Made by a program: the position numbers and the translations under genes. The notes under the pieces are model-generated. The model did no database searches. It saw only the letters and a program-made list of their open reading frames with translations, and had not been told where the DNA came from. DNA of 64,000 nt, taken from Hofstenia miamia (lineage: Eukaryota > Xenacoelomorpha > Acoela > Hofsteniidae). Positions 12,816 through 26,719 of the stretch are shown piece after piece. The stretch's first letter is position 1; each line of letters starts with the position of its first letter. The stretch spans positions 1-64,000 of the forward strand of contig CABFPE010000503.1 of assembly GCA_900660155.1 (NCBI GenBank), in the 5' to 3' direction.

Positions 12816-14484
12816 TGTAAAAGCTGATAAGTATTCAAATAATGTGCAAAGTGGAATCTACCAATTGAAAATTATTTACCTAACATTGATAATCTAATAA
12901 TCCATATGTAATCAAATTCTAGAATGTTGTATGTATTATATTTTATATTGAAATTTGTGGGATTTATCAGAATTTTTGAAATCAATCTTACCCAAATCAA
13001 ATGAATATTAAAGTTTATAATTAATATAATAATGTAAATTTCACTTTAGAATATTTGTATGACAATCCATAATAAGCATCAAAATTTTGTGTGAAATAAC
13101 ATTTACAAACAGATTAATATTTCCTTCGATAATCTAAGTTTTTTGTCAGTTGATATACGATGGGTGTTCCATAAATCATTTTCAAGTGTCCACAACATCG
13201 AGACACCCATGTATTTTCAAACATGCATATGCATATACTTAAACTATTGACAGCATTAATTTCATAGAATTCTAAAATTTACTATTTCTGTCTAGTATAT
13301 TCCCTGTCTAAGAGCAAAAAGTAATTGAAGTAAACAATCCAATTATAACCTTTGAACTGTGACAATGTTATTTGATAAAAATGTGGTTTCAAAAAAAAAT
13401 ATATATATATATATTTTGGAAAATAATAGTTTTTAGTAAATAGTTATGAGTCGCACATAGTAATTAAGCTTAACGTTATTATTGCTAGGAAATTATTTTT
13501 TAATGTTTGGAGTTTGCTAAAATTCCAACCTTCGATAATTTTTCATTATTTTTTTACTGCATTTAAAATCACCAATCAATAGAGGTTTTGCAGTATATGT
13601 AAACCTGAGAAAATTTATGGTTGTTTGAAGATCCTTTTCTGAACGGAATTTATCATAAAACACATAGGATGTCGAAATGATTTACGCAAAAATTCAATGA
13701 AAGTATGAAACAAGAATTGGAAAAATAACCATTATTATAAATTATAAGTTGTTTGCATCAAACCGAATCAAACAACCTCAATTTAGTTGTCAGAGTATTC
13801 ATCTTTTCAACTGATTGCTTCGTTTGCTACACCCTATATAAATTGGTATATTTCATTTGTAAGTATATATACATATACTTACATGTGATTTTCTACACAA
13901 AAATATTTTCTTTGAAAAGTTTGAAAACTAGTTTATATAATTATGTTAACATTAACTGATGTTGATGAAATTGACTATCATTTATTTTCTTCATAGAACA
14001 TAAAATTTAAAATTCAAGAAGTTGTGATTAATTAAAATTTGTTGTAGAATAATATATTTTGCTATTTTAAAAGTACAATTTCAGTATTTGTTGCGAAATT
14101 TTTATTGTTGAATTTTAGATTTTTAATGGATTTGATTGCAGTTGATCGAATGATCAAATGTCGGGCATGATTTTACTTTGTTGTTAAAAAGGCAAAATCT
14201 CGCCTTTAGGATGATTCTAAAATCATATCTTCTCATCGTCAAGCTAGAGGACAGCTCTTAGGGAATTTCTATTTTCACCTATTAGCCATCTTTTACATTC
14301 ATACCTAAAAGCACTTGTTGACAAGATTTTAAAACAATTTTATTAATGTTGGATTTAATAATTTTTTCAACAAACATAAAATTTGAAAAATTCAATAAAG
14401 TCATTCAAATTTCACAATTGATGTGCATTAATTTGTCTAAGGTTCATTGTCTGATTACTGAAAAGTATTATTCTGTTTATATGT
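12816..14484. other. Spacer between dead and live SLC22 copies, no gene
   Basis: AT-rich sequence. A short piece at about 13150-13212 has GGGTGT and ACACCC arms around about 40 bp and resembles the end of a mariner-type element. Nothing else is recognisable. It should contain the regulatory region of the live carrier gene. Confidence 0.4.
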
Positions 14485-14492
14485 ATAAATAA
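14485..14492 (+). promoter_or_regulatory. Possible TATA box of the SLC22-like gene
   Basis: TATAAATA lies 43 bp before the start codon at 14536, a spacing that would give a very short 5' leader. In such AT-rich DNA this word is common by chance. Confidence 0.3.
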
Positions 14493-14535
14493 AGTACACA
14501 AATCAATGTGTTTATTCAAGTAGTGTCATTGGAAA

Positions 14536-14790
14536 ATGGATTCATTAACACAACAAATACATGTTGATGAACTAATCGATATCACCGGAGGCTTTAGCTC
14601 CGTACAGACTATATTCTTCTTTTTTAATTGCATGTTCGAAATATACATTGGAATGCAGTCGTGTGCTCCAATTTACAGTGGAATGACACCTACGTTTGAG
14701 TGCGCTTCCCCCAATTTTACAGAAAACGCATGCAACAAAAGTTGTTCTGCGTACATTTATCCTAATCAATATGGGACGATGATTGCTGAG
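14536..14790 (+). CDS. SLC22-like exon 1
   Basis: Residues 1-85, phase 0 at its end, donor GTAGAT. It encodes the N-terminus, helix 1 and most of the first outer loop, with cysteines at 43, 56, 66 and 70. The ATG is the first in frame and matches the start of the upstream relic. Confidence 0.9.
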
Positions 14791-17700
14791 GTAGATCTTA
14801 ACATCTAGATTATATATATATAACTATATATATATATATATATGTACATGTATATATACTTAACTTTTTATAATCATATAATTTTGTGTACAGTTTGAAT
14901 AACTTATGGCAAGAAGCGATGTTTAGACAAACATATTTTTTGTACTGGGAAATGAATTTGTTCTTGTAAATAAAATTCTGTGATCTGAAATTCCTGTCTC
15001 AAATTGCAAAGTAGTCATAATTTGGTTTGTTACATAAATTGTCTATAAGTTCTATAGTAAGCAGCTGCCTTGAAGCATTGTAGAATTCACGTCAATATCT
15101 ATCACTGGGAATCTAGCTTCTTTCTTGATACTCGATCAGTCCCATGACACACAACTTTATCAGTGAAATTTTCGAAAATAGGAGCCCCTAAATATATTTT
15201 CAGATAAATGTAGTTTTCAATCATTTCTTGAATATTTTGTTCATTTTTATATATACTATTTCATCAAGTGTACATTACATTGCAATAATACATCATTCAT
15301 TATTGTTCAATTAATGTTCTTAACGTTTCAATACGTTTTTACAAAGATTCATAGACAAAGAAAATGATTCTAAATGCAATGCGCATCCATCTGCTTATCT
15401 ATTTACTAATATTGAAAATATCTTGAAATTGAGTACATTGATTGTTTTTGGTGTTTTTGGTATTCATTAAAATTCAATTTTGAAGTAAAAATATTCAGTT
15501 TGGCATATTTAGTTCGATCTTGCTTGTGGACTGCGATCTTGGCTAAATTCATTGTATGTTAGTGCATATTGGATAGGTTATTTATTTGGAGGCCTTGTCG
15601 CTGGCTATCTCTTTGACTTAATTGGAAGAAAAAAAAGTATAATCATTTTGAGCGTAGGTCAAGGTAAGGACATTATTTTCTAGTTCACAAAGCATTCTAT
15701 AGTCGAGTTTCCTCTGCACATTAGCTTACATGTACCTCACATTATTTGCATCTAGGCTAATCACACCATACATAAAAGAATCACTACATAAGTTGTAAAC
15801 TCCAATCAAATTAGCTGTGACATTCTTCGCAATTGGCAACATTTAAAACTTTGTGGACTTAAAGTTTGAATAGCATTTTTCAATAGTTTTTATAGGATTA
15901 TTTTTTCTAATATCGCGAAATAGCGGTATTTATGACATTTTTAGTGTTTATCTATGCTTAAATTTAGTTGAAAGGGCTTCTTTTGCATAAAAAAGTTTAT
16001 TTATAGGGAAAGCAGTTATAATATCCGGGAAGATTGTCAATATTGCAAGAGATAATCAAGTTTTGGCTAAATCAATTGCTCTAATAGCTTTCCAATTCAT
16101 CACACATTTGAGAAATAAGTTAGAACTTTCTGTTTTTGAAGAAGCAGTTTTCGGCAAGCACAAGACCTTTCAATATCAAATTGATGCAAATCTTTTAATA
16201 GAAACGTTGATGGCCACCAGTATATTTGGTTCTACTTTCCAATAATCTAGAAACTGGCAATTGAAGCAACATGGAAGACACAGTTTTCAAACTATGTTAC
16301 TAAGTGGGAGTTTTTGTTCCTTGGAATAAGCTATAGTCCACTAAGGCTGGCTCTTGGGTTTTGTGTTTACTCTTGGGTTTCAGGAATTCTTGATGTTGAT
16401 GGACCAAATCATCAGAGTACTTAAAAATTCGATATAAAGACCTAATCATAAAGCCAAGAGTAAATCCTTAATATCCTTATGTTTATATTTTAGTCATTTT
16501 ATTAAGAACAAGGGTATAAGAAACATACATACTAAATAAACCACTAATAGTGCCTATTTCCGAGTTACTATTGTGTTGTCCATGTTTTCACGAGCTATAT
16601 ATTCAAGGGAGTTAGCCAATGCGCATATCATTTAAAATCATCTGAGGTCGAATAAGATTAATTTAATCATTTATTGATTTTATTATTTTGATATGGGACA
16701 AATGCAGCAATATCAAGGTCAAAAGACGGAAAACTGGAATTGCTCTACGCATTGCATTTAATCCAAGGTTCTTAACTACAGCCAATATGAATTGAGTGCA
16801 ACTTGATTTTACGTACATGTTCTGATCAGGTGATAGATGACAAACTTTTGACGCTCACATGGAATATATGTTGGTTATTATGCCGAGAAAAAAATATCTT
16901 TTAGCAGGGACTGTTCTTGGATATTTCTACCAAGAGTGATTCAAGTCTTGTTTTTGAAGTTGGGGCTAACCATTAGTCTCATTGGCTTTTTAGTGTTATT
17001 ATTTATAAATTGATTCATTTTTCTTCAATATTTCTTGTATATAAGATAGTGCTGTTTCCACTTACCTATAGCATTAAATGGTCTTAGCATTTTTCCATTC
17101 AATCCATTGATATTTGTCTAATTGCATGCATAGTCCGGAAAAAATTATCAAACTTAAAATGATATTTGTGGATATCGTTCCTAAGTTAATTATGTCTTTA
17201 CATTTTGTATACATTAGCTTTTAATAATTTTTTAGAAATAAAATTTAATGAATATCTAAGATAATAAAGAGAAGCAACCACCTGTTACCTTAAAACAAAA
17301 TGTGACAAATTGTAGCAAATTATAACAGGCAATCAATGAAGTCGAATGCCTTTAAATGTGTTATAGAATGCTTCACACAATCCTTAGTAAGAAAGTCAGA
17401 AGTTGACCACATAGCATTGTAGTTGCCCTAGTTATTGATTATCGTTTTGTTTGATTTGTGATGGTTTATGTGGACAGGCAAAGTCCTATACAAATGCAAA
17501 TAAAATTTTCTGTTGAACATGTGGGATGTGAACATAACTAAAAACGGTTTAAATAATTAGAAAGTTTGAACTTTAATAGTTTCTCTTCCTTGTCTGCTAT
17601 TAATCAAATAAGTATTTGTATACATTATTTCATACATAATTATATTGTATTATTTAATATTTACTTATCGAAAAATTTTGAGTTCCATTGCAACCCAAAA

Positions 17701-20700
17701 AGAAATCGAAACGGCGGTTTTTCAAAAAAAAATTCGAAACCGAACGGCTTCCAATTTTAAAAACCATTTTTTACGATTTCATAAAACAATTAAGAAATGT
17801 GTAGTCTGAGCAACTGGGGTAAAATTGATCAACACAATTACTAAAAAGAGATTCTTTGCTGACAAGGTCCTGCAATAAAAATTTGAAAGTACAAAATACT
17901 CAATATTAATAGTGTTGGAATAAATTGTTTGATTTTCTTTAGAAATAGTTAAAAACAAAAATCGTTGGCCTCTATAAAATTGCTCTAAGTTACCATTTTG
18001 TAAAACACTTCTTATTGACCTAATGATACTTAGATGTGATAACTTTCTTTACATATTTTGTGAACCCATCAGTTAAATCATTAATCTATCTTAATTAAAG
18101 CATATGTTCATTGAATAAAGGAACTTATTCAAATTTTATCTGAAGCTTTGATCAAAGAAGCAAATTTAATTTGTTTCTACTCGTTTTGTGGTTCTGGATC
18201 AATTTCTGCAAAAATCTGAATGCAAATGCATTCATTGTCTTCATTAATTGGTTTTTGACATTCTATTACAAAATATACCTCAAAATAATAAAACATTAGC
18301 TTTTGGGAGGTGATTTTCAAAACCCATCTTGCAACTAATGATGTTAATTCTAAATGATAACTTAGAGTGCCTATAAAATAATGTATGCATTGTCTATGAT
18401 TATAAATAACTAAAAAATTTAATACAAAATATATAGCAAGACATTTATCTAACCAGTTAAGATCAATCAGCAATAAGTTTAGGAAATATTCAATAATTGA
18501 TAGTTTACTTTGATATAGTTTACAACAATAAAAAATTAGTGTTGTAAAGGAAAACAATATAACTCTGACCAATCAGAGACTACTAGATATTATATTCTAG
18601 TAGTCTCTGGACCAATCAATCAAACTTAGTTTTTGTGTTTTTTGTATTAGCAGGTTCCCCATTTTGGATAATAAAGGACCTGATTTTATCAATTTTACAA
18701 TAAATTTGTCAGGTAAGCTTATAATTTTTAATTATTTCTAGGACATGTCAAAAATACATCGGCGAAGCGTATTGTAAATGTCAAAAACGTTCTGTCTCTT
18801 TACCAGTATGAAATTCTATATATTCATTTTAACATTGGCGTGAACACCTTGGCAACTATAAGAAGAAAAGATCGCAAGCATTATATGATACTTAAACTAT
18901 ATCACTTATATAAATATGAATACATTTCCACTCTATTTTTGAGTCATTTAGCCATTTTTGCATTTGTAATGATATTTCTGAATAATATCTACCTCTTGAT
19001 TATCTGCAGACTGTGCTTTGGCTTCTTCATAAGTGGTGCTGCCTTGGGAGCAAATATAATTAGTAAGTCAATACTTTACATTACATGTAGAATTTCATCA
19101 ATTGCAAAATTTTGTCATGATTTACGAAATAAAAATTTGTTCTTGGAAGATTTTTCATTTATTCTTACCTTAAGAGGAAAATCATTCATTTCTCTTTACA
19201 CGTTTTGATGCTAATTTACGAAAAATGTACTACAAAGGAAACTGCTGTTCCCTGAATTTGAAATATATCATACAATTGACTATATTACAAAAATATCACA
19301 TCTTTAGGGGATAAAGACTGCGCAAAGCAAAAAATTCTCATCCCAAATTGACTAAGGCTCTGACAGGTATTATGCTTAACTATATAACATTAGATAAAGC
19401 AGAATCAAAAAATTGAATTTTCTGCTTAAGTCTGCTTTAACTGCCTAAAGTTGAAATCTTTTGCATAAAATGTGTATTTTTAAAAATTTCATTGTGCTCT
19501 CATCGCAATATTTTCAGCCAAATATCAAAAGATTCTTGTAAGTTTGCATATATTTGATTTCGTATAATATTGTTGTTGCCATAATTGCGCTTTGTATGTA
19601 TTTTGAGAAAATGGACGCTTGCAATTTCATTATTTATCTACAATTTCTATTTGTTTGTTTACCTCTATCAATTGATGTTTTGGGAAACATAATTTAATAC
19701 AATGTTGAAAATTTCTCATTAATGCACATTACTGTGCCTGAGGTTGTTGAAAGAGTAACACCTTTTCTTTGAAAATTTCGAATTTTTGAAGAAGATTTAA
19801 ATTCTCTCCATACCTAATGTTCATATGTATAAGGTTTTGAGCCCATGGAGGCCGAAGGCCCCTTCAAGCGGGGAATTTGCGCAACGGCATGCCTTGATGG
19901 GACAGAGCCAGGTCGCGGATTTAGAATGAAAAATGTGGTGTTTCATAGTTTTTGAGCTATAAGCTTAAAATTCTTTTAAAGGGACATGAAATTTTTTAAA
20001 CAATCCATGTGCTGTTTAAGGATACATTTAAATGAAACGATTCCAAATTTTAATTTCAATTTTCAATACACTAAATGTCAGTTCCTACTTGTCATTCTCA
20101 TTTGAATAATGTTTTTGCTAATATATATACATATACAGGGTCCCGCAGGTAAATTGGGACTATTTTATAATGCTTATATTTTTTAAACTATTCCATTAAT
20201 GATGATATAACTTTTTTCAGGTAATCTCAAAACTATATTCTATAAGTTATAATAAAGAGATTTAGACTGGTTTCGTCAATAATGGCAGAACAATCTCAAA
20301 GAATAACTATATGCGAATTAAGACGTGCTGGGAACTCTCCATCAGATATTATTAAGAGCACTGGGTACGCAAAAACAACAGTTTATCGAGTTGTGGCCAA
20401 CTTTGATTCTGAGGGTAAGGTTGCACGAAGTCGTCACAGACCTCGAAGTGACCGCAAGAGAACTAAAACCTTTCTGGCAGGACTAAAAAGATCGATAAAG
20501 GCAGACCCAACTCAGTCGATGGCAAAACTGGCAAAAAAACGCAATGTCAGCCACAGGACCATCAGCAGAGCTGTCAATGAAGACTTGGGAATGACATCTT
20601 ACGTCAGGAGACGTCGCAACCTCCTCACTGCTCGCTCAAGAGCCATCAGACTTGATAGATGTCCAAAACTTCTCAATCATCTCAAGAACAAAGGAGGACA

Positions 20701-23700
20701 TGTTCGCATTTTTGTTGATGAGAAAAAATTCATTGTGGACGAAGTTGCGAACCGTCAGAACACAAGAGTTATTGCCTGTGACCCTTCTGAAGTTCCTCCT
20801 GTGATGCAGAGCAAAAATCCTGCTTCTGTGATGGTCTTTGCAGCCGTGGCAAGTGATGGCAAAGTGATGCCTCCTCATTTTATCGAAGCTGGACTTAAGA
20901 TTAACACAGCAGAGTATTTAAAGATCTTGAATGATGTTTTGCTGCCCTGGATTAGTCAACACTATGATGTTAATAAAGTCATGCTCATTCAAGACTCTGC
21001 ACCAGCCCATGGAGCTAAGACAGTGCAAGATTATCTTAAGAAGAAACTGCCCTTGTTTGTACCAAAAGACATTTGGCCTAGTAGCTCACCAGACCTGAAT
21101 GTGTGTGACTATTGGCTGTTCAGCGTGATTGAAGGAAGGTCTAACACTAAGCCTCACCCTAATATTAACTCCCTAAAGACATCCATTCAAAGAGCATTCC
21201 ATGATCTTGATGCCAATGAAGTGAAGAGGAGTTGTTCAACGTTTCGCCAGAGAATCTCCAAAATTATTAAAGCAAAGGGTGATCATATAGAATGATTATG
21301 TACAATAAATCGTATAGATCACAAAAATAAATGTTAAAATGATCATTTGTCTCTTATATCCTTTAAATCAGGAAATTTCAATGAACATAAAAAAGTCCCA
21401 ATTTACCTGCGGGACCCTGTATATATATATCCCACTACTAAATGCAAATTCAAATCTTCCTCATGATCGGGCTCTTTAGTAAAAAATACACCATTTCACT
21501 TTCTATACTGGCCTGCTTCAAATATCAAATTTCGTAAACTTAGCGAAAAAATGGTATTTGAAAGGACTAATATTGGCAAATTATTTTCAAATTGTGGATT
21601 TATAACCAATTTCAGCAAACGCTATTTTTGTGCTTCCTACAGATGGTTTTAGAATATAATGTGCTGTTAAGAATGATATACTGCAGATTTCCTTACAAAT
21701 TTTCGAGTTAGATAAGAAAAAATGGCAAAAATAGCGGATAAACTGAAGCTGCTTACACTAATTTCATTGCATTATCACAATTGCAGTAATATACAGGTAT
21801 AAATGAAATGCTGTTTTTAATAGTACAAATAACGTTGAAAAATTATTAACAAAAAAACTCTTTGCTTACAGTTGAAGATAGCAAGTGGAGATAGTAATTC
21901 AATAATTTCCATTTTGAATAAGGTATTGGCGAGCGCACAAATTTCTTGAAAAAACAAGAAAAATTAATGAACTATTTGATTTAAAAATGTTTAGCTTTGG
22001 AATACGTCCCATCAAAGCAGATTGCAATTACGTCACAATTTGCTCAATTATGTTTTCCAACTGGAGAGATATTTACAATGCTTATCGCATATATATTTAA
22101 AAAAGACTGGCGAATGTTATATTTTGTATTAGCATTACCGACTCCATTTCTGTTAGTTGGCTCGATCTTGTAAGAATATCTATAATTATTTTTTTATAAA
22201 AAATGAAGTATATTTATTACAAATCACTGTTTAGTTTGTATCCGGAAAGCTGTCGCTGGTTGCTTTCTGTGGGGAAGCACGCAGAAGCTGAAGAAGTAGC
22301 TCGTGAATTAGCCATTCGCAATGGTTACTCAGAAGTTGCTTCAAAATTGAAGTTGGTTAACACTAAGGAATTAAGTTCAAATACCACCTTAATATATTCG
22401 TGGAAGCATTTATTTTGGCCATTAAACGTACTGCTTCTTTCTGTTACATCCTTTATTATTTGGTAAGTAATATTTCCAGATAATGCTTTTGCTCAATAAT
22501 TATTGATAGGATGATTTTTAATGATTTTCAGTTCACCATTAGCCGCACCTGGAAGATTAAAATCTTTTAAATGTACTGAAAATTGAATCCTCGCTACACT
22601 TGATGACAGCAAATTAAAACGCGATTGCAAACCATTATGCATATATAAAAGTCCATTAGCTGTGAATTTATTTATTTGATTCTTATCGTTTTTGTCTTTA
22701 TGTGTAAAAAGGAATCGCAATCAAAACATTATTTAATGGATTCAATTGATTTCAAGAAGATTCATTAAAGATTTTCATAAATAAGTTATTTGTTCAGTTA
22801 ATATATGTGTGTGAACGTCCTTTGTGGTGGTTTTGTTAAAATCAGCACCTATTTATTATTTTATTTATAATGCTAAGTTTTCCATAATTGTGTTGCAATT
22901 TTACAATACTAGGAATAAATTTAAACAACTTGATAAAGCACTGTGAAAACTCAGGATTTGAATATGCTGATAGTCTAAATTGTGAAAGTTTCTCTTACTT
23001 ATGCAAGTGCTTATACAAAAAAAACTATAGTTAATTTTTATAGATGCTGCAGCATCATGAAATGGTAAAAAACCAACTTTTGTTCACTATGCATGCTCGT
23101 TGATAATGATGAATTTTAGAAATGAGAATTTTATTTGATCCAGCAATTAGTTCATTTAAGAAATTTGAAAAATGTTACCACTTAATGTTTTATTTTGTTC
23201 TAATATACTTCTATACATTTGTACTAATACTTTCTTTTATAAATGTTGCAGGTTTGCATGTAGCAGTGTGTATTTTGGACTTACATATGGAGTGCAGAAT
23301 TTATCAGGGAATATCTACCTTAATTCTTTCTTGTTGGCCATTGTGGAATTTCCAGCGTTCTTTGCATACATTCTTGGTAACACGTAAGTTTTCAACTATG
23401 GTTTGCAGAAACTTTAAATTAAATTTCAAATTTTTATGAATTGGTTAAGATCCAACACACACACTAGCTATTAATTAAAAATGTTTGAGTCATATAAGCT
23501 TGTAGCATTTCAATGAATCTATTTCGAAGTTTTTTCTTGGAATTAACATATATTTCACTTAGAAAACAAGAACAATAAACTTATTAAAATACAACTTATT
23601 CGAACAACCGTTGTGTATTTGTTAAGCTAAATTTGTTTTAATATAATTTAGGAATACGATGAAATACCAGTATAGTAGAGCATTAATTGAATTATACATC

Positions 23701-24557
23701 AAACATATTTAAATTTTTTTAATTTTATACTATTGACCGTATTGTTGTTGTATGTATATTTTTAATTCTTAATTTTCAAATTACAATTTCTTTCATAAAG
23801 TAAGATCAGAGAGAACATATATATNGGAAATACAGTACTGCTGCAGTTCTATTAATTGCGGGCGTTGCAACAATCATCTTGCCTTTTGTTCGACATATTG
23901 CTGGTAACATATTACATAACTATTAATAATTGAATGATCCAATTATTCGATGCTCTTAGTTTATGCCTAAAATATTTTTTCTTGTAGTAAAACATGAATT
24001 TATGTTTGTAAATAGTAAATGTTTTTAACCAATTATATGGCAAAGTTTAGTTTTACAAAAAATATTAATTATTAATTTTCTGAAAAATTAACACTTGGAT
24101 ATAATTCTTATTATGACAAGAGGAAGTCATTTTAATTTTAAAAATAACACTATTAAACACAAAGTTTTTCTCTGTTCTAAAAAAAATTTGTTTTTTTTTA
24201 ATTGAATATGTTATGAAATGTTTATAACAGTGTTTATTTATCATCTTAGGACAAAATTGTAACAAGTCGAATAAAAGGAAGAAATAATACAAGAATGTAA
24301 AAATGAATAATAATAAGGTTTTGATAAGTTTCCTCTATTAACTTGATTCTCTATTTCAAGCGTATCTCAAAACCATTTTTTCTAATTTTAATGGTTTCTT
24401 ACTAAAGAAGTCCCAGGTTTCAAATAACTTTTAGCAATGAATCAATTTGTATGTTAAATAAAAAATGCGAAAACGGACACTGAAATGTAAGATGCGCAAT
24501 ATCAGTTGAAGTATGTAAAATAAAATTTCCTTTCTAATTAAATAATTTTATACTCTT

Positions 24558-24618
<61 letters not shown>

Positions 24619-26686
24619 TACTGCCAATCTGTGAAATCAGCCATTTCATGAAATGGCTGAAATTGTAGGCCTTTTCGTAAAATGACTAATTCACTTAGGC
24701 GTTTCATGAAATGGCTAAAAATTTCAGCCTTTTCACGAAATGGCTGGAATTTCCATGTCACTGTTACACTAATTATGATAGCTGTACAATCGGTCTTAAC
24801 GTCAGAACTAGTAAGAAGTTTTGGCGGACACATATTAAATTGATTTCGAGAATGCTTCGTACTAATTACACATTTGACAGCAATAGCGTAAGTATTCTGT
24901 TCATCGTAATCAATAATCATACCAAGGATCTTTCTAGGGTGCCCCTTACCCCTGTCAACCATGGATATAGGAATAGCAACACTATCTCCTACTTCATCGG
25001 TTTTTAGTTCTACATGTGATCTTTTGACTTTCTCTCCGCTTGTAATAATTGCAGGCTCTCTGGTTGAGTATGTTCTGTTCTCATTGATTCAGTCTAGATT
25101 TAGCTGCTGCATCGTTGGTGGTAGTTGCTTGTTCGTCGATGGTAGATGCCGCGCTTACGGTGGTAGCTGCTGGGTTGACAGTTGTAGCTGCCGTGTCGGT
25201 TGTAACTGCCAGTTTGTCGAGTATAGCTGCTGGGCCGTTTGTTGTAGCTGTTGGGTCGTTCCCACTCGTACTTATCTGGGATGGTTGATTGCAAAAAGCC
25301 AGCAGATCATCTTCTGACTGAAGTCTGTCCAGAATCTCTGTAGATAGACTTGATGATGTAAGGCCAACCTTTGGATTTTCTCCAAACTGCTTTGTATGGC
25401 GTCTGCTTTATCCACAAATGTTGTGAGCAGTTCTTCTGTTCTAGTGTAAACTTCAGGCCGACTGTCAAGTCATTGCTTTTGTTGTTAGTAATCCATGCTA
25501 TCATAATGTCCCTAATGTCACTATTTGCTCTCACCACTGAGCCCTGGCTTTGGAGATGCCTTGGTTTTCCGTGAACCATAGCTAGCTGGAGCCACATTGA
25601 TAACATGTGCATTGAATTGGGATCCATTGTCTCTTTGAAGGATTGCGGGTGCATCGAATGGCAGGAAGATGCCCAGCAGTGGATAGGCAACTTCTGTTGC
25701 TCTTTTGATGTCAGTGGTCGTAGAATCACAAATTTAATTATGTGGCAATAGTGCATACTTTTCTTTATGGTGTTCCACCATCTTGTCACAGCCACCATGA
25801 CCCGTAGATATGTGAGTCTTCTGGATTATGTCATGGGTATCTTCTATCGTGACGAAATACACAGGACGTTTTTCTTCTTCTGGTGATTGTAATTTCTTGA
25901 TTAGCTTTTCAATATCGCCGCTCTGTAGAACTTCATTTTTCGACAGAAGATAGTACTGGTGTCGTGATTTCTTTGTTTCAGGTTCAGCCGCCAACTTCAA
26001 GTCATTGATTGTCCGATACTAAATAGTTCTTGGAAGAAGATGTTTCTCACACTTGGTATACTTCTGTAACAGAACTTTTCTGAACTTAAGCTCTGCTGTT
26101 GTCTGATCCATACTGTCTGACTTGAAAAATCAATGCGTAATGAACCCAAAAGCAATAAATAATAATGCCTGATCTTTTCGTGTTTTCATTTTTGGCATTA
26201 AACAGTCATCAATTAGTCGATGATCAAAGAAATCGTATCTCTAATTACTATGTTCCCTGTGCAGGAACTTGCAATCAAAAAAGCGGCTTCAGTAATTATA
26301 GTAACTACAGTAACAGTATGAACTTGCTTCATTGGATAATTAAGTAAGCAATTTTTCAACTTATCAGTTATGATAATTACATGCTCATCACACAGTTGCA
26401 ATAATTTTGTGTCATACAATATAAAAATGTATTTCATCTGATAGACAACAATTCTAAAATCAAACATTATAAATCCAATAAAATTTTGATCATTGTAACG
26501 CTTATGTGTAAATGTATCAACTACGCAGCGTGTTTGCCAATGTACATTGACATAGAAATTCCAACCATTTCGTGAAAAGACTGACATTTTAGCCATTTCA
26601 TGAAACGCCTAAGTGAATTAGTCATTTCGCGAAAAGACTAAAAATTTCAGCCATTTCAAAAATTGGTTGACTTCAGACATTGGCTG

Positions 26687-26719
<33 letters not shown>

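Larger units (their letters stand above)
15664..18951. other. Intron 2 of the SLC22-like gene
   Basis: 3.3 kb of AT-rich DNA. It holds an 81-codon open stretch (16005-16245) and a small foldback (18574-18609), both described separately. A long - strand frame at 18177-18572 is judged to be chance. Confidence 0.8.
20136..21419 (+). mobile_element. Mariner/maT-type DNA transposon (DD37D), apparently whole
   Basis: A 1284-bp element flanked by TA at 20134-20135 and 21420-21421. Perfect terminal inverted repeats of at least 25 bp start CAGGGTCCCGCAGGTAAATT at both ends. A single uninterrupted transposase frame fills the interior. Perfect ends, an intact frame and an exact TA duplication point to a recent insertion. 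It sits in intron 3 of the carrier gene, in the same orientation. Confidence 0.95.
19063..21994. other. Intron 3 of the SLC22-like gene
   Basis: 2.9 kb. It contains a GC-rich patch at about 19838-19923, an intact-looking mariner at 20136-21419 and otherwise AT-rich filler. Confidence 0.8.
24616..26691 (-). mobile_element. Ginger/KRBA2-type integrase DNA transposon, decayed
   Basis: A 2076-bp element with long imperfect terminal inverted repeats of about 150 bp. The left end starts TGTTACTGCCAAT and the right end, inverted, starts TGTTGCAGCCAAT. Each arm contains several copies of a self-complementary word around CATTTCATGAAATGG and the word CTAATTCACTTAGGCG, so the ends are themselves built from palindromes. 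Inside, the - strand encodes an integrase-like protein. The TGT ends and integrase resemble cut-and-paste elements that carry LTR-type integrases (Ginger and relatives). Target duplications cannot be read because both flanks are microsatellite. Confidence 0.8.

Noticed and set aside
18177-18572. A 131-codon - strand frame in intron 2
   Set aside because: Composition is that of AT-rich DNA (Ile, Leu, Phe, Tyr, Asn), with no domain and no homology I can name; chance frame antisense to the carrier gene.
25100-25294. A 64-codon frame of Ser/Tyr/Asn/Arg repeats
   Set aside because: It is an alternate frame of the 21-bp tandem repeat in the integrase linker, not a separate gene.
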